A stretch of 64,000 nt of DNA from Microbispora sp. NBC_01189. Its GTDB lineage: Bacteria; Actinomycetota; Actinomycetes; Streptosporangiales; Streptosporangiaceae. Position 1 is the stretch's first letter, and each line of letters starts with the position of its first letter. Position numbers and translations under genes: made by a program. Below, in pieces: positions 45,060 to 52,998 of this stretch. The stretch is from positions 3,577,501-3,641,500 of the forward strand of contig NZ_CP108581.1 in assembly GCF_036010665.1 (NCBI RefSeq), given 5' to 3'. The notes beneath the pieces are model-generated. The model worked only from the letters and a program-made list of their open reading frames with translations, was not told where the DNA came from and ran no database searches.

Positions 45060-45935
45060 TCAACCCCAGGGCGACGGGAACTTGCCCCCGAAGAGGAGGT
45101 CAAGGTAGTAGAAGGCTCTGCTGGTCTTCTTGTCGTTGTAGGCATCGAGCGCGTTGCGTGCACGTGTTGCGGCGCTCTGGAGCTTCGACAAGGCCTCTGC
45201 TTTCTTAGCCTCCGAAGAGCAGGGGTAGAACCGGGTGGCTGCCTGTTTGGGATCGTTCATTCCGGCAAGCTGATGTTCCACAAGTGCTTCGAGTAACTGG
45301 CAGATATCCCATATGGGGATGAAGCTGTTCTGCGTTGCGACATGCTGCGCTGCGCGCATTTCAAGATAGAACGAAGATATGGGAACGCGATTATAGTATT
45401 TCCATGCCTTAGCGAGCCGTGCGAGCTTCTTGGCACCCCCTTTAGTTTGCCGGCGCTGGTTGCACTCATTAACATAATTCAGATGTTCGACGGGGGCTGT
45501 GTCGATCCAGCCGCTCGCAGCGCCGGGAATATCGTAGACGAACACACCCTCACCGCCGCGCCTGGTAATGAAGCCGGGTGTTATCTCCCAAGGTTCGGAG
45601 CCGAGGGCGAAATTAACTACGACTGCTGGCCGTCTTACCGCCACAGGTGTGAAGGGGAATCTTGCTTGAAGGGCGTCCTTAACCCAGCGAAGCGCAGTAT
45701 CCGAACTATCTGGCCGGTCTCGTCGGATGCTGACGAGAATGTCCATGTCGCAATGTTGGCGGACACCTGTTCCGTGATTGAAAGAGCCGGTTTCGCGGAA
45801 GAGGTTGACTGGCATGGCGGCGCGTATTGCATTTTCGACGCTTTCCCGATGCTTGGCGGCTGCCACGCGCTGACTTGGTAGCGGAGTAAGTCGGTTAAGA
45901 AAAATATCGAATGCCTGAGTAACTGTTCGCGCCAT
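45060..45935 (-). CDS. SMODS CD-NTase (cGAS/DncV-like nucleotidyltransferase)
   Basis: A 291-residue enzyme of the second-messenger synthase superfamily. The nucleotide-binding G50-S51 (GSFNHGTGV) and the D63-x-D65 pair (DMDILV) are intact; the third acid is probably E117 in PWEITPGF, which follows the NF strand where an Asp is common. C-terminal helices (WDICQLLEALVEHQL) fit the helical domain. It should make a cyclic oligonucleotide on phage infection. It lies 11 bases after the SLATT gene and before an HNH gene, forming a CBASS-like operon. The product nucleotide is unknown. Confidence 0.88.
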   Translation of the reverse strand: MARTVTQAFDIFLNRLTPLPSQRVAAAKHRESVENAIRAAMPVNLFRETGSFNHGTGVRQHCDMDILVSIRRDRPDSSDTALRWVKDALQARFPFTPVAVRRPAVVVNFALGSEPWEITPGFITRRGGEGVFVYDIPGAASGWIDTAPVEHLNYVNECNQRRQTKGGAKKLARLAKAWKYYNRVPISSFYLEMRAAQHVATQNSFIPIWDICQLLEALVEHQLAGMNDPKQAATRFYPCSSEAKKAEALSKLQSAATRARNALDAYNDKKTSRAFYYLDLLFGGKFPSPWG

Positions 45936-45946
45936 TTTTCGCCTTA

Positions 45947-46486
45947 TTAGTGCCTATTAGTGTCATTTTGATCGACAGTATAACTTTGTCCGCCATCCTC
46001 GATATTCTTGGCACCTCTTCGATAAGCCCTCCGGTTCGGGACTTCGGCTGTCTTGTTCTGTTCGTTGCGGCGGGCGGTGATTTCAGCCAGGGCTGCTCTG
46101 CCCTCCTCGACCGTCTGGTATGGCAAGTCTGTGAGGCGCGCTTGGCGCGCGGCAGTCTGAATCTCAAGATAGGCATTGGCGGCGGACGAAGCCTGGTTCA
46201 TTCGATGCGAGGCGTTGATGGTGGTGAGGACGGCTCCAAAGCCGGCCGATACTAGGGCGAGCACTCCTGCCACAAGGCGTCCAGCGGTGTCGGCCAAAGC
46301 TGTGGCCCCCGCCACGGCAGCTAGAGCACTGGCTGGCAGGCCAAGGGCAAGGTTGACGCCTCGCCACTGCTTGGCTTGCTCGAACTGAATCTGCGCGCTG
46401 TACATCGCGCTCTCCTCGATCCGCTTCAGCTCTTCCTCGATCACCCTCCGACGCTCGTCATCGTCATCGTGGCGCCCATCTGTCAT
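45947..46486 (-). CDS. SLATT domain two-helix membrane protein
   Basis: A 179-residue protein. A helical charged head (residues 1-38) is followed by two adjacent membrane helices (about 42-60 and 66-86) and a soluble helix with SSAANAYLEIQTAARQARL, typical of SLATT proteins next to CD-NTases. SLATT proteins are thought to act as membrane pores triggered by the nucleotide. ATG 46486 has no clear ribosome site; upstream starts in the same frame are not coding-like. The junction with the next gene contains a short direct repeat CACTAATA. Confidence 0.8.
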   Translation of the reverse strand: MTDGRHDDDDERRRVIEEELKRIEESAMYSAQIQFEQAKQWRGVNLALGLPASALAAVAGATALADTAGRLVAGVLALVSAGFGAVLTTINASHRMNQASSAANAYLEIQTAARQARLTDLPYQTVEEGRAALAEITARRNEQNKTAEVPNRRAYRRGAKNIEDGGQSYTVDQNDTNRH

Positions 46487-47097
46487 GGGTGGACCGTATC
46501 GCTGCCGTGTTCCAGCTCGCTGCTTAGTTCGGTATCTCAGTTGGTCACGGCGGGCACCGTTGTCTGTCCCTGGCCATGTTGCTGCGTCACAGGCATCCTC
46601 GTTGGGAGGCCGCAGAATCCGCAGGACTCTCCGACCGGTGGCATTCGCCCAGCTCAGGGCGCGGGGACCGTCTCTTGATCGTCGTCCGCGCAATCCCGCG
46701 CAATCCCGCACAATGCCGCACAATAGGCTGGCGTCCGCGATGGCTGGCTCAGCAGCAGAGATTCTGCGAAATATCGCGACATTCTGCGGATGAGGATCTT
46801 GCGGAGGGGATGCTTGTGCTGACCTGCGAGAACGTGATCCATAGCCGGCTCTGCAGATAGCGCGGCTTCCGCGGCAGGCTGCGAAGGGGGCCGGGTGACG
46901 GCAGGCCAGTTGATCGAAGTTGAGCCGTCTGTAGTGCTCGCTGAGAGGCGATTGCGGGCGGGTGAGCAGTGGTAGGGGGCCGAGGTGCTCTTGTCACAAG
47001 CCGACTGAGCCATGATCCTTAACGGTTACGGCCAATACGCGGCAGAGAGCGGACTTCTGGCAGCGAAGTCGCAGGTCAGAGCCATCTCGCGGCGGGA
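46487..47097. other. Non-coding stretch upstream of the SLATT operon
   Basis: About 610 bases with no supported gene. It should hold the promoter of the SLATT/CD-NTase/HNH operon. A tandem repeat lies at 46686-46725 (see below). Open frames on both strands here are not coding-like. Confidence 0.4.
46686..46725. repeat. Four tandem 10-base repeats
   Basis: Units CCGCGCAATC (twice), CCGCACAATG and CCGCACAATA follow each other without gaps. They lie 200 bases upstream of the SLATT start, on the side of the island edge. They could be binding sites for a regulator or a simple-repeat accident. The spacing of one helical turn argues for a protein-binding array. Confidence 0.7.
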
Positions 47098-47150
47098 CTG
47101 TAAAACCTTCGGCTCGGCCTACCCAGGTTCGAACCCTGGACCTGCCGCCA
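47098..47150 (+). pseudogene. tRNA-Tyr 3' half (right island junction)
   Basis: From the anticodon loop (TGTAAAACC) to CCA this matches the intact tRNA at 37239 with seven differences in about 55 bases. The 5' half is absent, so it is not a functional tRNA. The T-stem differs from the left copy by compensating pairs (CCAGG/CCTGG against GCAAG/CTTGC), so it derives from another functional tRNA gene rather than by decay. It marks the right edge of the element. Confidence 0.85.
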
Positions 47151-47165
47151 GCAGAACAGCAGCTC

Positions 47166-47185
47166 AGAGGCCCTCCGGGGCCTCT
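47166..47185 (+). terminator. Terminator copy after the tRNA fragment
   Basis: The same AGAGGCCC/GGGCCTCT stem as at 37339, followed by TCTGCTTT. It is part of the duplicated tRNA-downstream segment. Confidence 0.7.
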
Positions 47186-47781
47186 TCTGCTTTCCGGCCC
47201 TGTGCACCGCACGCCACTCCGAGCCCCCTCTGTCGCCGGTTCACCAATCTGTGTGGATGATCTTGGACATGCTTCCCCAGTTCGTGGGAGCGAGAGGCCG
47301 TGACAGGGTGGGTTAGTGGTCTGCCATCTCGCCATAGCAAGAGCATGCCCAGCTTGGCACACGAGGTCCCGGCGCAGGCATTTGGTAGTAAACGCGCTTG
47401 ATCGGCTCGGCATCAACACGATAACGGAGACCGAGGCGGGACTCTGCAAGCATCTTCGCGCCTAACACACATTGCACGGGTATGCAAGTTTAGGCTCCTC
47501 AAGGCGTCCGCCCGCCATAATCTGAACAATCAACTGATCGACACATGCGTTGTGGCGCATTTCGTTGCACCGCAACGAAATGCGCCCCGTACACGTGCCC
47601 ACGTTCACCCTGCTTCCCGGGAAGGGCTTCCATCGCTGCGGCGCACGCCCCCCCGTCCGGGCAGGAAGACCCCCGACCCCGGAGCGCGCCCTAAGAGAGT
47701 GCAAGTCTTTGAGTTGCTCATATGGCTTGACCTGGCCAGACGCATGGAACGGTTGACGATAGTTCTTTGAACACTGCACTC
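47186..47781. other. Region right of the island junction
   Basis: About 600 bases without a supported gene. The first 90 bases still resemble the segment downstream of the left tRNA (around 37393, with CGCCGGT and CACCAAT). A perfect 15-bp hairpin lies at 47554-47586. Confidence 0.5.
47554..47586. repeat. Perfect 15-bp inverted repeat with 3-base loop
   Basis: Left arm GGCGCATTTCGTTGC, loop ACC, right arm the exact complement. No T-run follows, so it is not a typical terminator. It could be an operator, a palindrome of a small mobile element, or a recombination site near the island edge. Confidence 0.75.
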
Positions 47782-48259
47782 TCAAGCAAGGAACCTCTCC
47801 TCTCGCAAGGGTGAGCGCCAGATACTACGTTGCGTGATCGCAAAGAGGGCGTTGCCTTCCGCGGTACCGGGGCGGACCGCAGCGAAGTGGCGTACGTCGA
47901 GCGTGAACACCTCGGTGACCTCCAGGCGCTCGGTCACCGCGACGACCGAGGCGTCAACGGCGCCGAGGGGCAAGTCCGCATAGCGTTCGACCAGCGGGGC
48001 GAGACTCTGGCGAGGTCGGGCTTGGTCAACTCGACGAGCGTGAACACGTCCGACTCCAGAGCGTGGAGAAACGCGGCCTCCGATGCGGCGCCGCCGAACC
48101 TCGAAATCATCTAGCACACTTCGGCCGCGACGGAGCTGGGGATCAGAAGCTCTCGGCGCGCATCGTGGAGGCGCTTGAACTCGCCGACACAGCGATCCTG
48201 ATCGGCATCGTCGGAGAGATCGTGGCGGCCACGAGTGGGCCGGTGTCAACGACGATCAA
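47782..48259 (-). pseudogene. Decayed vapC (PIN toxin), copy 2
   Basis: The trace begins at TTG 48259, overlapping the flavoprotein stop, as LIVVDTGPLVAAT. It shifts frame (DDADQDRCVGEFKRLHDARR, ELLIPSSVAAEVC), hits a TAG where copy 1 has a Tyr codon, continues MISRFGGAASEAAFL, shifts again, and ends YADLPLGAVDASVVAVTERL, EVFTLDVRHFAAVRP. The catalytic Asp of VDTGP and DASVV are still readable. Two frameshifts and one nonsense change make it inactive. It is more complete than copy 1 at 38777. Confidence 0.8.
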
Positions 48260-48915
48260 TCGTCGCGTCCGAAGCCTTCGGCAAGGATCTCCCCAGTACG
48301 GGCGGCTACATCCGAGCGGTCGGCACGGACGGAGCCGAAGAAGGCCGGAGGCCACGAGTCGTTCTCGGCGTGCTCAGAGAAGTGAACCTGTAACGCAGTC
48401 AACGTTAGGTCCCATGGGAAGGTGTCGATCTGGTCGATTCCTGTGCTTGGCGGATGCGGTTCGAACTGTTCAGCGCCCAGAAGTACAGCAATACCTTCAC
48501 TGCGCAGAGAGTCGATGCTGTGGCGGAAGGGGTTGCGAGCGGCGAGGGCGCTGTTGACGAATGGCAGGATGACGACGGGGATGCCGAGGCCTGGGGCTTC
48601 GGCGAGGAGGCCGAGGGCGTAGGTGTCGGCGATGCCCTGGGCGAATTTGTTGATGGTGTTGTAGGTCGCGGGGGCGACGATGATTGCGTCGGCGCGGGGC
48701 GGCTTGGGGTCGCTGAACTTGCGATATCGGCTGCGGACGGGTCGGCCGGTCTGCTTCTCCAGCGCGGGGACGTCGATGAAGTCAAGAGCGTTTGGGGTGG
48801 CGACGATCTGGACGATCCACCCGTCGTCCTGGGCCAGGGTGACGAGCTTGCCGACGTCGCCGGCGGGTCCTGCGGCGCAGACGATGACGTACAGGACCTT
48901 GCCGGGCTCGGTCAC
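48256..48915 (-). CDS. Flavoprotein (HFCD/PPC-decarboxylase-like)
   Basis: A 219-residue protein of the homo-oligomeric flavin-containing Cys-decarboxylase fold. VLYVIVCAAGPAG, ADAIIVAPATYNTINKFAQGI and NSALAARNPFRHSIDSL match the FMN-binding flavoprotein family. GTG 48915 overlaps the stop of the XRE gene. XRE plus flavoprotein pairs are common in actinomycetes; the reaction is unknown. Confidence 0.85.
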   Translation of the reverse strand: MTEPGKVLYVIVCAAGPAGDVGKLVTLAQDDGWIVQIVATPNALDFIDVPALEKQTGRPVRSRYRKFSDPKPPRADAIIVAPATYNTINKFAQGIADTYALGLLAEAPGLGIPVVILPFVNSALAARNPFRHSIDSLRSEGIAVLLGAEQFEPHPPSTGIDQIDTFPWDLTLTALQVHFSEHAENDSWPPAFFGSVRADRSDVAARTGEILAEGFGRDD

Positions 48916-50360
48916 GCGGTGACTCCCAGGGATTCGGCGTATTCGCGCGCTTCGCGTCGGATGCTGATCGGCGCGGTGGCGAGGATGTCGCGGACCAGCC
49001 TACGAGTGGCGGGGCGGGTGGTGATCTCCTCGGGCGCGAGGTCTCCGGCGGTGCGCAGGATGTGAAGGGCACGGTCGTGCTTGCCCAGGGCGAGGAAGGC
49101 TCGGGAGGTGTCCAGGAGGACGGTCGCCTTGCGCTCGTTGACGGGCAGGGCGTCGAGGTCGATTCTGCGGGCGTTCTCGATTGCGGTTCCGGGGTCGCCG
49201 AGGGTGAGGGCGATGTTAACGCGGTGGCACAGGACGTTGTTCGGGCCGAAGGCGGTCCACATGTGGTTGCCGTCGTGGCCGAGTCTCCGGCCTGCGTCCT
49301 CGGCTTCGTCCAGCAGTTCGGCGGCGGTGTGCCGGTTGCCATGGCGCGCGGCGGCGACGGCCCCACGCAACAGAAGTGTCCCGTACACCGACAGGTCGTT
49401 CGGGGACGGCTGGGACAGGGCGGCGTTCAGGCGTTGGGCGGCGCTGCTGGCCATGCCGGTGGCTGCCCGGTGGTGTCCACCGTCCATCAGGGCGTGGGTG
49501 ATGATGCGGGCGCTTGAGCCCATCATCAGCGGGCTCTCGCTGGCCCGGGCGGCGTGGACGCTGCGGTCGGCGGCGAGCCAGGCGAGGCCCTTGTCCTCCT
49601 GCTTGAGCAGGATGGAGGCGGCCACGTGGTGCGCCTCGGCGGACAGAGCGTGCGCCTTGAGCCGAGACTCTCCGTCGAGCGTGACGCAGGCGAGGCGCAG
49701 GGAGCGGATCAGCGCGGGGAGCATCGCCGCGACCTCGGAGTATCGGCACGCCTGATAGCTCCGCTTCGCCCTAACGACCGCGGCGGCGAGCTGCGCCAGC
49801 TCCGGGAGATGGGGGCCGGCAGCCGGGTGTTCGGTGAGGGCCGCGGCGAGATCGTCGGCATCTGCGGATGGTTCGTCGCGGGTGAGGGGTTGGTCTACTA
49901 CGGCGCTGAACAGGGCGGCCCCCGCGAGGCCGACGAAGTCACGACGTCGCACTTCGGTCTCGTCCTCTCCATGTCGGACGAGACCAACGGTAGGCGGCGG
50001 ACTTTCTGGGCGGGAATCCTGCCGTGGGATGGGTGCGGCGGCCAGGTCGCGGGGAGCGAGGCCGAGAGCCATGCGGGCCTGGTCGGGCATGTGCAGGCCG
50101 TCGGCGATGCGCTCGAACACCTCCAGGGCGGTGACCTGCTGGCTTCCGCTCATAATGGCGCTGACCTTGCCCTGGCTGTAGCCGGTCAGGCTGCCGATCG
50201 CGGTCTGGCTCAAACCGCCGTACTGCCGGACGAGCCGGAAGACCGCGCCGACGTCGCGGGTCCTGAGCGCGGTGAGCGTGTCGGGGCGGTTCCACAGCGA
50301 GGCGGGGACCTCGTACGGCTCGGCGACGCGTGGCGGCATCCGCGTGCTTTCCCTTCGCAC
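48912..50360 (-). CDS. XRE family regulator with TPR-like domain
   Basis: A 482-residue regulator. The helix-turn-helix covers about residues 38-95 (QYGGLSQTAIGSLTGYSQGK, VSAIMSGSQQVTALEVFERI). After a Pro-rich linker with DETEVRRRDFVGLAGAA comes a long alpha-solenoid (YGTLLLRGAVAAARHGN, LGKHDRALHILRTAG). The start may be GTG 50360 or ATG 50339. It is coupled to the flavoprotein gene. Two small genes lie divergently at 50428 and 50607, the layout typical of this regulator type. Confidence 0.9.
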   Translation of the reverse strand: MRRESTRMPPRVAEPYEVPASLWNRPDTLTALRTRDVGAVFRLVRQYGGLSQTAIGSLTGYSQGKVSAIMSGSQQVTALEVFERIADGLHMPDQARMALGLAPRDLAAAPIPRQDSRPESPPPTVGLVRHGEDETEVRRRDFVGLAGAALFSAVVDQPLTRDEPSADADDLAAALTEHPAAGPHLPELAQLAAAVVRAKRSYQACRYSEVAAMLPALIRSLRLACVTLDGESRLKAHALSAEAHHVAASILLKQEDKGLAWLAADRSVHAARASESPLMMGSSARIITHALMDGGHHRAATGMASSAAQRLNAALSQPSPNDLSVYGTLLLRGAVAAARHGNRHTAAELLDEAEDAGRRLGHDGNHMWTAFGPNNVLCHRVNIALTLGDPGTAIENARRIDLDALPVNERKATVLLDTSRAFLALGKHDRALHILRTAGDLAPEEITTRPATRRLVRDILATAPISIRREAREYAESLGVTA

Positions 50361-50427
50361 CGGGGCGGTTACGGAAAGTGCCTTCCACAGGTACGCGGTC
50401 GCGACCTATCCCGTCAAGGGATGCCAC

Positions 50428-50610
50428 GTGGGGATGGGCTGGGAGAACGAGAATTCCGACCCTTGCTCCATGGTTGCGGAGACGGAGAGGTGCGGGGCCT
50501 GCCGGGGGAAGGGCTGGCAGGCGTCGGCGAAGGCCCGATACCGGATCGATGGCGTGATCGTGGAGCTGTCCACGGTCGAGTGCTCGGGCCACAGGGCGGT
50601 GGCGTCATGA
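50428..50610 (+). CDS. Small CxxC-containing protein divergent from the XRE regulator
   Basis: A 60-residue protein. AAGGG lies seven bases before GTG 50428; ATG 50434 is an alternative. A CGACRGKGW knuckle and IVELSTVECSGH suggest a small zinc-ribbon-like fold. It overlaps the next gene by ATGA. Unknown function. Confidence 0.6.
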   Translation: MGMGWENENSDPCSMVAETERCGACRGKGWQASAKARYRIDGVIVELSTVECSGHRAVAS

Positions 50611-50948
50611 GCGCGGATCGGCTCGTGGCGGGGCGTCGCCCTCTGGCCGTCACCGCCGCCCAGTGTGCCGAGCGGCTGCGTGTGGAGCTGGAGCAGTACG
50701 GCATCGCCGCCGACGTTCACGAGGGGTACGGGCTGGCGCTGGTGTCGGTCTGGGTCGAGCTGGTCGTGTGGACCGACGGCGGATACTTCCGCTGGCGCTC
50801 GGGCCGTACCTCGACCAGCGGGCGGCCGGTCTACGCCTTCGCCCCGGCCTCAGACGTCGTCACCGCCGCGCGCCGCGTGGCGCACCGGTACGGGCAACTG
50901 CGTCAGCGGTACCCCCGCCCTCCGTACCTGGCGGAAGACGGCTCGTGA
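50607..50948 (+). CDS. Small protein divergent from the XRE regulator
   Basis: A 113-residue protein; ATG overlaps the previous stop. Features are WVELVVWTDGGYFRWRSGR and DVVTAARRVAHRYGQLRQRY. The Trp strand, aromatic turn and terminal helix resemble those of the small proteins at 35474 and 35686, also beside an XRE regulator. Confidence 0.65.
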   Translation: MSADRLVAGRRPLAVTAAQCAERLRVELEQYGIAADVHEGYGLALVSVWVELVVWTDGGYFRWRSGRTSTSGRPVYAFAPASDVVTAARRVAHRYGQLRQRYPRPPYLAEDGS

Positions 50949-51079
50949 ACGACCTCGACGAGCCCGACAGAAAGCGGCGGTGGCGGCGCTCAGGGCGCCG
51001 GCTGCGCGGTCTGGCGGGCCGTCTCGCGGTGGTAGGCGACGTGCCTGATGCTGATGGTGTGCTGCGGTGCGAGGCGTAG
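50945..51079 (+). CDS. Possible small basic ORF
   Basis: A 44-residue frame starting at a GTG that overlaps the previous stop (GTGA). It is Arg-rich (DRKRRWRRSGRRLRGLAGRL) and overlaps the convergent HNH gene by 90 bases. The stop-start overlap is the only support; it may be a shadow. Confidence 0.25.
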   Translation: MNDLDEPDRKRRWRRSGRRLRGLAGRLAVVGDVPDADGVLRCEA

Positions 51080-52180
51080 ATCGCCGGTGATCTGGCCTAT
51101 CACCTCGTCAAAGACCTGCAGATCGTCGGTGAGGGTGAGGGCGCCGCGGTCGAAGAGCACGTGGTCGTTCGGGCAGAGGCAGAGGATGTTGCCCGGCTCG
51201 TCGGGGCCGTTGTGCGGCTGGCCGACCGGGCGGATGTGGGCGCCCTCGGCGTACGAGCCGTTGGGGAGCCGAAGCCGTACGCCGCAGATCTGGCAGTGGT
51301 GTCCGTGTACGTCCTTGATCTGCTGGGCCAGGGCCGAGTCACGGATCACGCGCATCGTGGTGGACTGGCGACGCCGCGGGGCCGGTGATCCGTCGTTCAG
51401 GGACACCTCGGCGTCAGAGGTGCCCGACAGGCCTACTGCGGTGAGCAGCTCGTCGTGGTCGACGCCCTGGAAGTACTTCTCCAGGAGGCACAGCACGATC
51501 TGCGCGCGTACATCGGGGTGCCGGCTCACGATGGTGTGGACCCACGGTCGTAAACCTCCCGTAGGCGCATGCCTGTTCATCCATCGCTGAGCACTGCTCG
51601 TGCTCGCCGCCGGCACGTCGGACGCGTCCAGTTCCCACAGCCCGTGGTGGAACAGTCGCAGGACGGGGAACTCGGGATTCGGCCGGTCGTCGGCGTGGCC
51701 GAACTTCTCGATGAGCGAGGAGATCTCGGCACTTGTCCGGGTCCAGGCCCCCAGGCGTGGCTCCGCCCGCGCGGCTCGTCCGAGTGCCCATAACAGTGTC
51801 AGCGGCTGGTGCCTGCGGGGCCGGCCGGTCGCCTTCGACGTGTCCGTACGGAGGGAGTCGATCTTCAGGAGCAGGCTCTCGATCGTGTGCTCGCCCAGCG
51901 ACAACCCGGGGGCCTCGACCTCGAAACCGAGCCGGATGAGCTGGCGGGCCACGGTCTCCCTGCCACCCGAGAATTCCTCAGGCCGGAGCGAGTGCCCGTT
52001 GACGCCCCGGTGGGCGACTCCCGCGATGGCCTTCGAGTCATAGCGCCGACCCTCGTGGACGAGGAAATAACCGCGTGCCCGCCCGTATCCGTACGTGTCC
52101 AGGAATGCGTCCCGGCCCATGGTGTCGCACTCTGCGATGGCGGCGAGAATCATTTCACGACGAAGATCAGAGAGTCCCAC
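50990..52180 (-). CDS. ScoMcrA-like HNH endonuclease with sulfur-binding-type domain
   Basis: A 396-residue protein. The N-terminal head (about 1-90: AFLDTYGYGRARGYFL, YDSKAIAGVAH, EEFSGG) and the middle (about 95-250: HQPLTLLWALGRAARAE, FPVLRLFHHGLWEL) match the head and DNA sulfur-binding domains of ScoMcrA-like type IV restriction enzymes. The C-terminal HNH is complete (CQICGVRL, EGAHIRPVG, NILCLCPNDHVLFDRGAL). Such enzymes cut DNA with phosphorothioate modification. No SRA domain is seen, so it may be a reduced version. It is monocistronic, 247 bases from the next supported gene. Confidence 0.85.
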   Translation of the reverse strand: MGLSDLRREMILAAIAECDTMGRDAFLDTYGYGRARGYFLVHEGRRYDSKAIAGVAHRGVNGHSLRPEEFSGGRETVARQLIRLGFEVEAPGLSLGEHTIESLLLKIDSLRTDTSKATGRPRRHQPLTLLWALGRAARAEPRLGAWTRTSAEISSLIEKFGHADDRPNPEFPVLRLFHHGLWELDASDVPAASTSSAQRWMNRHAPTGGLRPWVHTIVSRHPDVRAQIVLCLLEKYFQGVDHDELLTAVGLSGTSDAEVSLNDGSPAPRRRQSTTMRVIRDSALAQQIKDVHGHHCQICGVRLRLPNGSYAEGAHIRPVGQPHNGPDEPGNILCLCPNDHVLFDRGALTLTDDLQVFDEVIGQITGDLRLAPQHTISIRHVAYHRETARQTAQPAP

Positions 52181-52427
52181 GTCGAGATCTTATGGGGTGA
52201 TTTATTGCGACAGGCCTACTCTCTGGTTCCTGCTGTGAGCTGGCTGGTCGCGGCGCTGAGTGAGCGAGCGCTGGTGCGGGCCGCGGTCCATCGGTGCCAT
52301 CGTGGTCATCGGCCTGCGCGTGGGCTTCTACGGCCAGCGGCTCGGAGGATCTGCGCCCTCGCCCACCCGGCCGTCACCCCCGCCGAGTGGGCCGCCTACC
52401 TGCCCTTCCGCCCTCCGTGCTGAGGCG

Positions 52428-52823
52428 TCAGGCGTTGTTATAGAAGGGGACGTATCCGGCGCAGCTGGAGGTCGTCAGCCGTTTGAGAGACGAGATCTTG
52501 TCGTTGAACTTCCACGGCGACGATCCGAGGTTCTCGACCCACTCTCCCGGCCGGATGCAGAAATGCCGGTCCTTGTAGTCCACGTCGTCGTACAGAACCC
52601 ACGCGAATAGGTCGACGTTCTTCACAGAGCTGGCCTCGTCGTTCTCCCACCACCCGTACAGTCCGAGGCGGCTGGTGGTGTAGGCGTGCGGATATCCCTT
52701 GTAACCGGAGTCCTCGTACAGGATGATCCCGATCCAGCCGGCGTGGGCCGGCGCCACGTTGACGCCGATCGCGGCGGTGGCGAGCGCTGCCGTGGCGAGC
52801 AGAGTCCTGAGCGTTCTTCTCAC
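52428..52823 (-). CDS. Secreted peptidase-inhibitor I36 / crystallin-like protein
   Basis: A 131-residue secreted protein. GTG 52823 has AGGAGG four bases upstream. The signal peptide ends APAHA-G. The mature part (ILYEDSGYKGYPHAY, SSVKNVDLFAWVLYDDVDYK, DRHFCIRPGEWVENLG) has the Greek-key pattern of I36 inhibitors and betagamma-crystallins, with KISSL near the end. It lies next to a secreted subtilase, so inhibition of that or another protease is possible. Confidence 0.8.
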   Translation of the reverse strand: MRRTLRTLLATAALATAAIGVNVAPAHAGWIGIILYEDSGYKGYPHAYTTSRLGLYGWWENDEASSVKNVDLFAWVLYDDVDYKDRHFCIRPGEWVENLGSSPWKFNDKISSLKRLTTSSCAGYVPFYNNA

Positions 52824-52998
52824 GTTTCCTCCTGTGCGGTACATGGGAGGAGCGTGTCAACCGCCTCTTGGCGCCCACCGATACCGGGGCTTGGCGTCCA
52901 CTCGTACGGCGGTTGTAGATCGCTGGACCCTCGGGCCTGGTAAGACGGCGAGGGCCCGGCGGACACACCGTGTCCGCCGGGCCCCGCACAGGAAAGAC

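Noticed and set aside
46487-47013. Small ORFs upstream of the SLATT gene as toxin or immunity genes
   Set aside because: They lack ribosome sites and any conserved pattern.
47098-47150. A second functional tRNA-Tyr
   Set aside because: Only the 3' half matches; the acceptor 5' strand, D-arm and anticodon stem are not present.
52181-52427. Plus-strand frames after the HNH gene as a real gene
   Set aside because: Low-complexity Pro/Arg composition and overlap with neighbours, no start signal.
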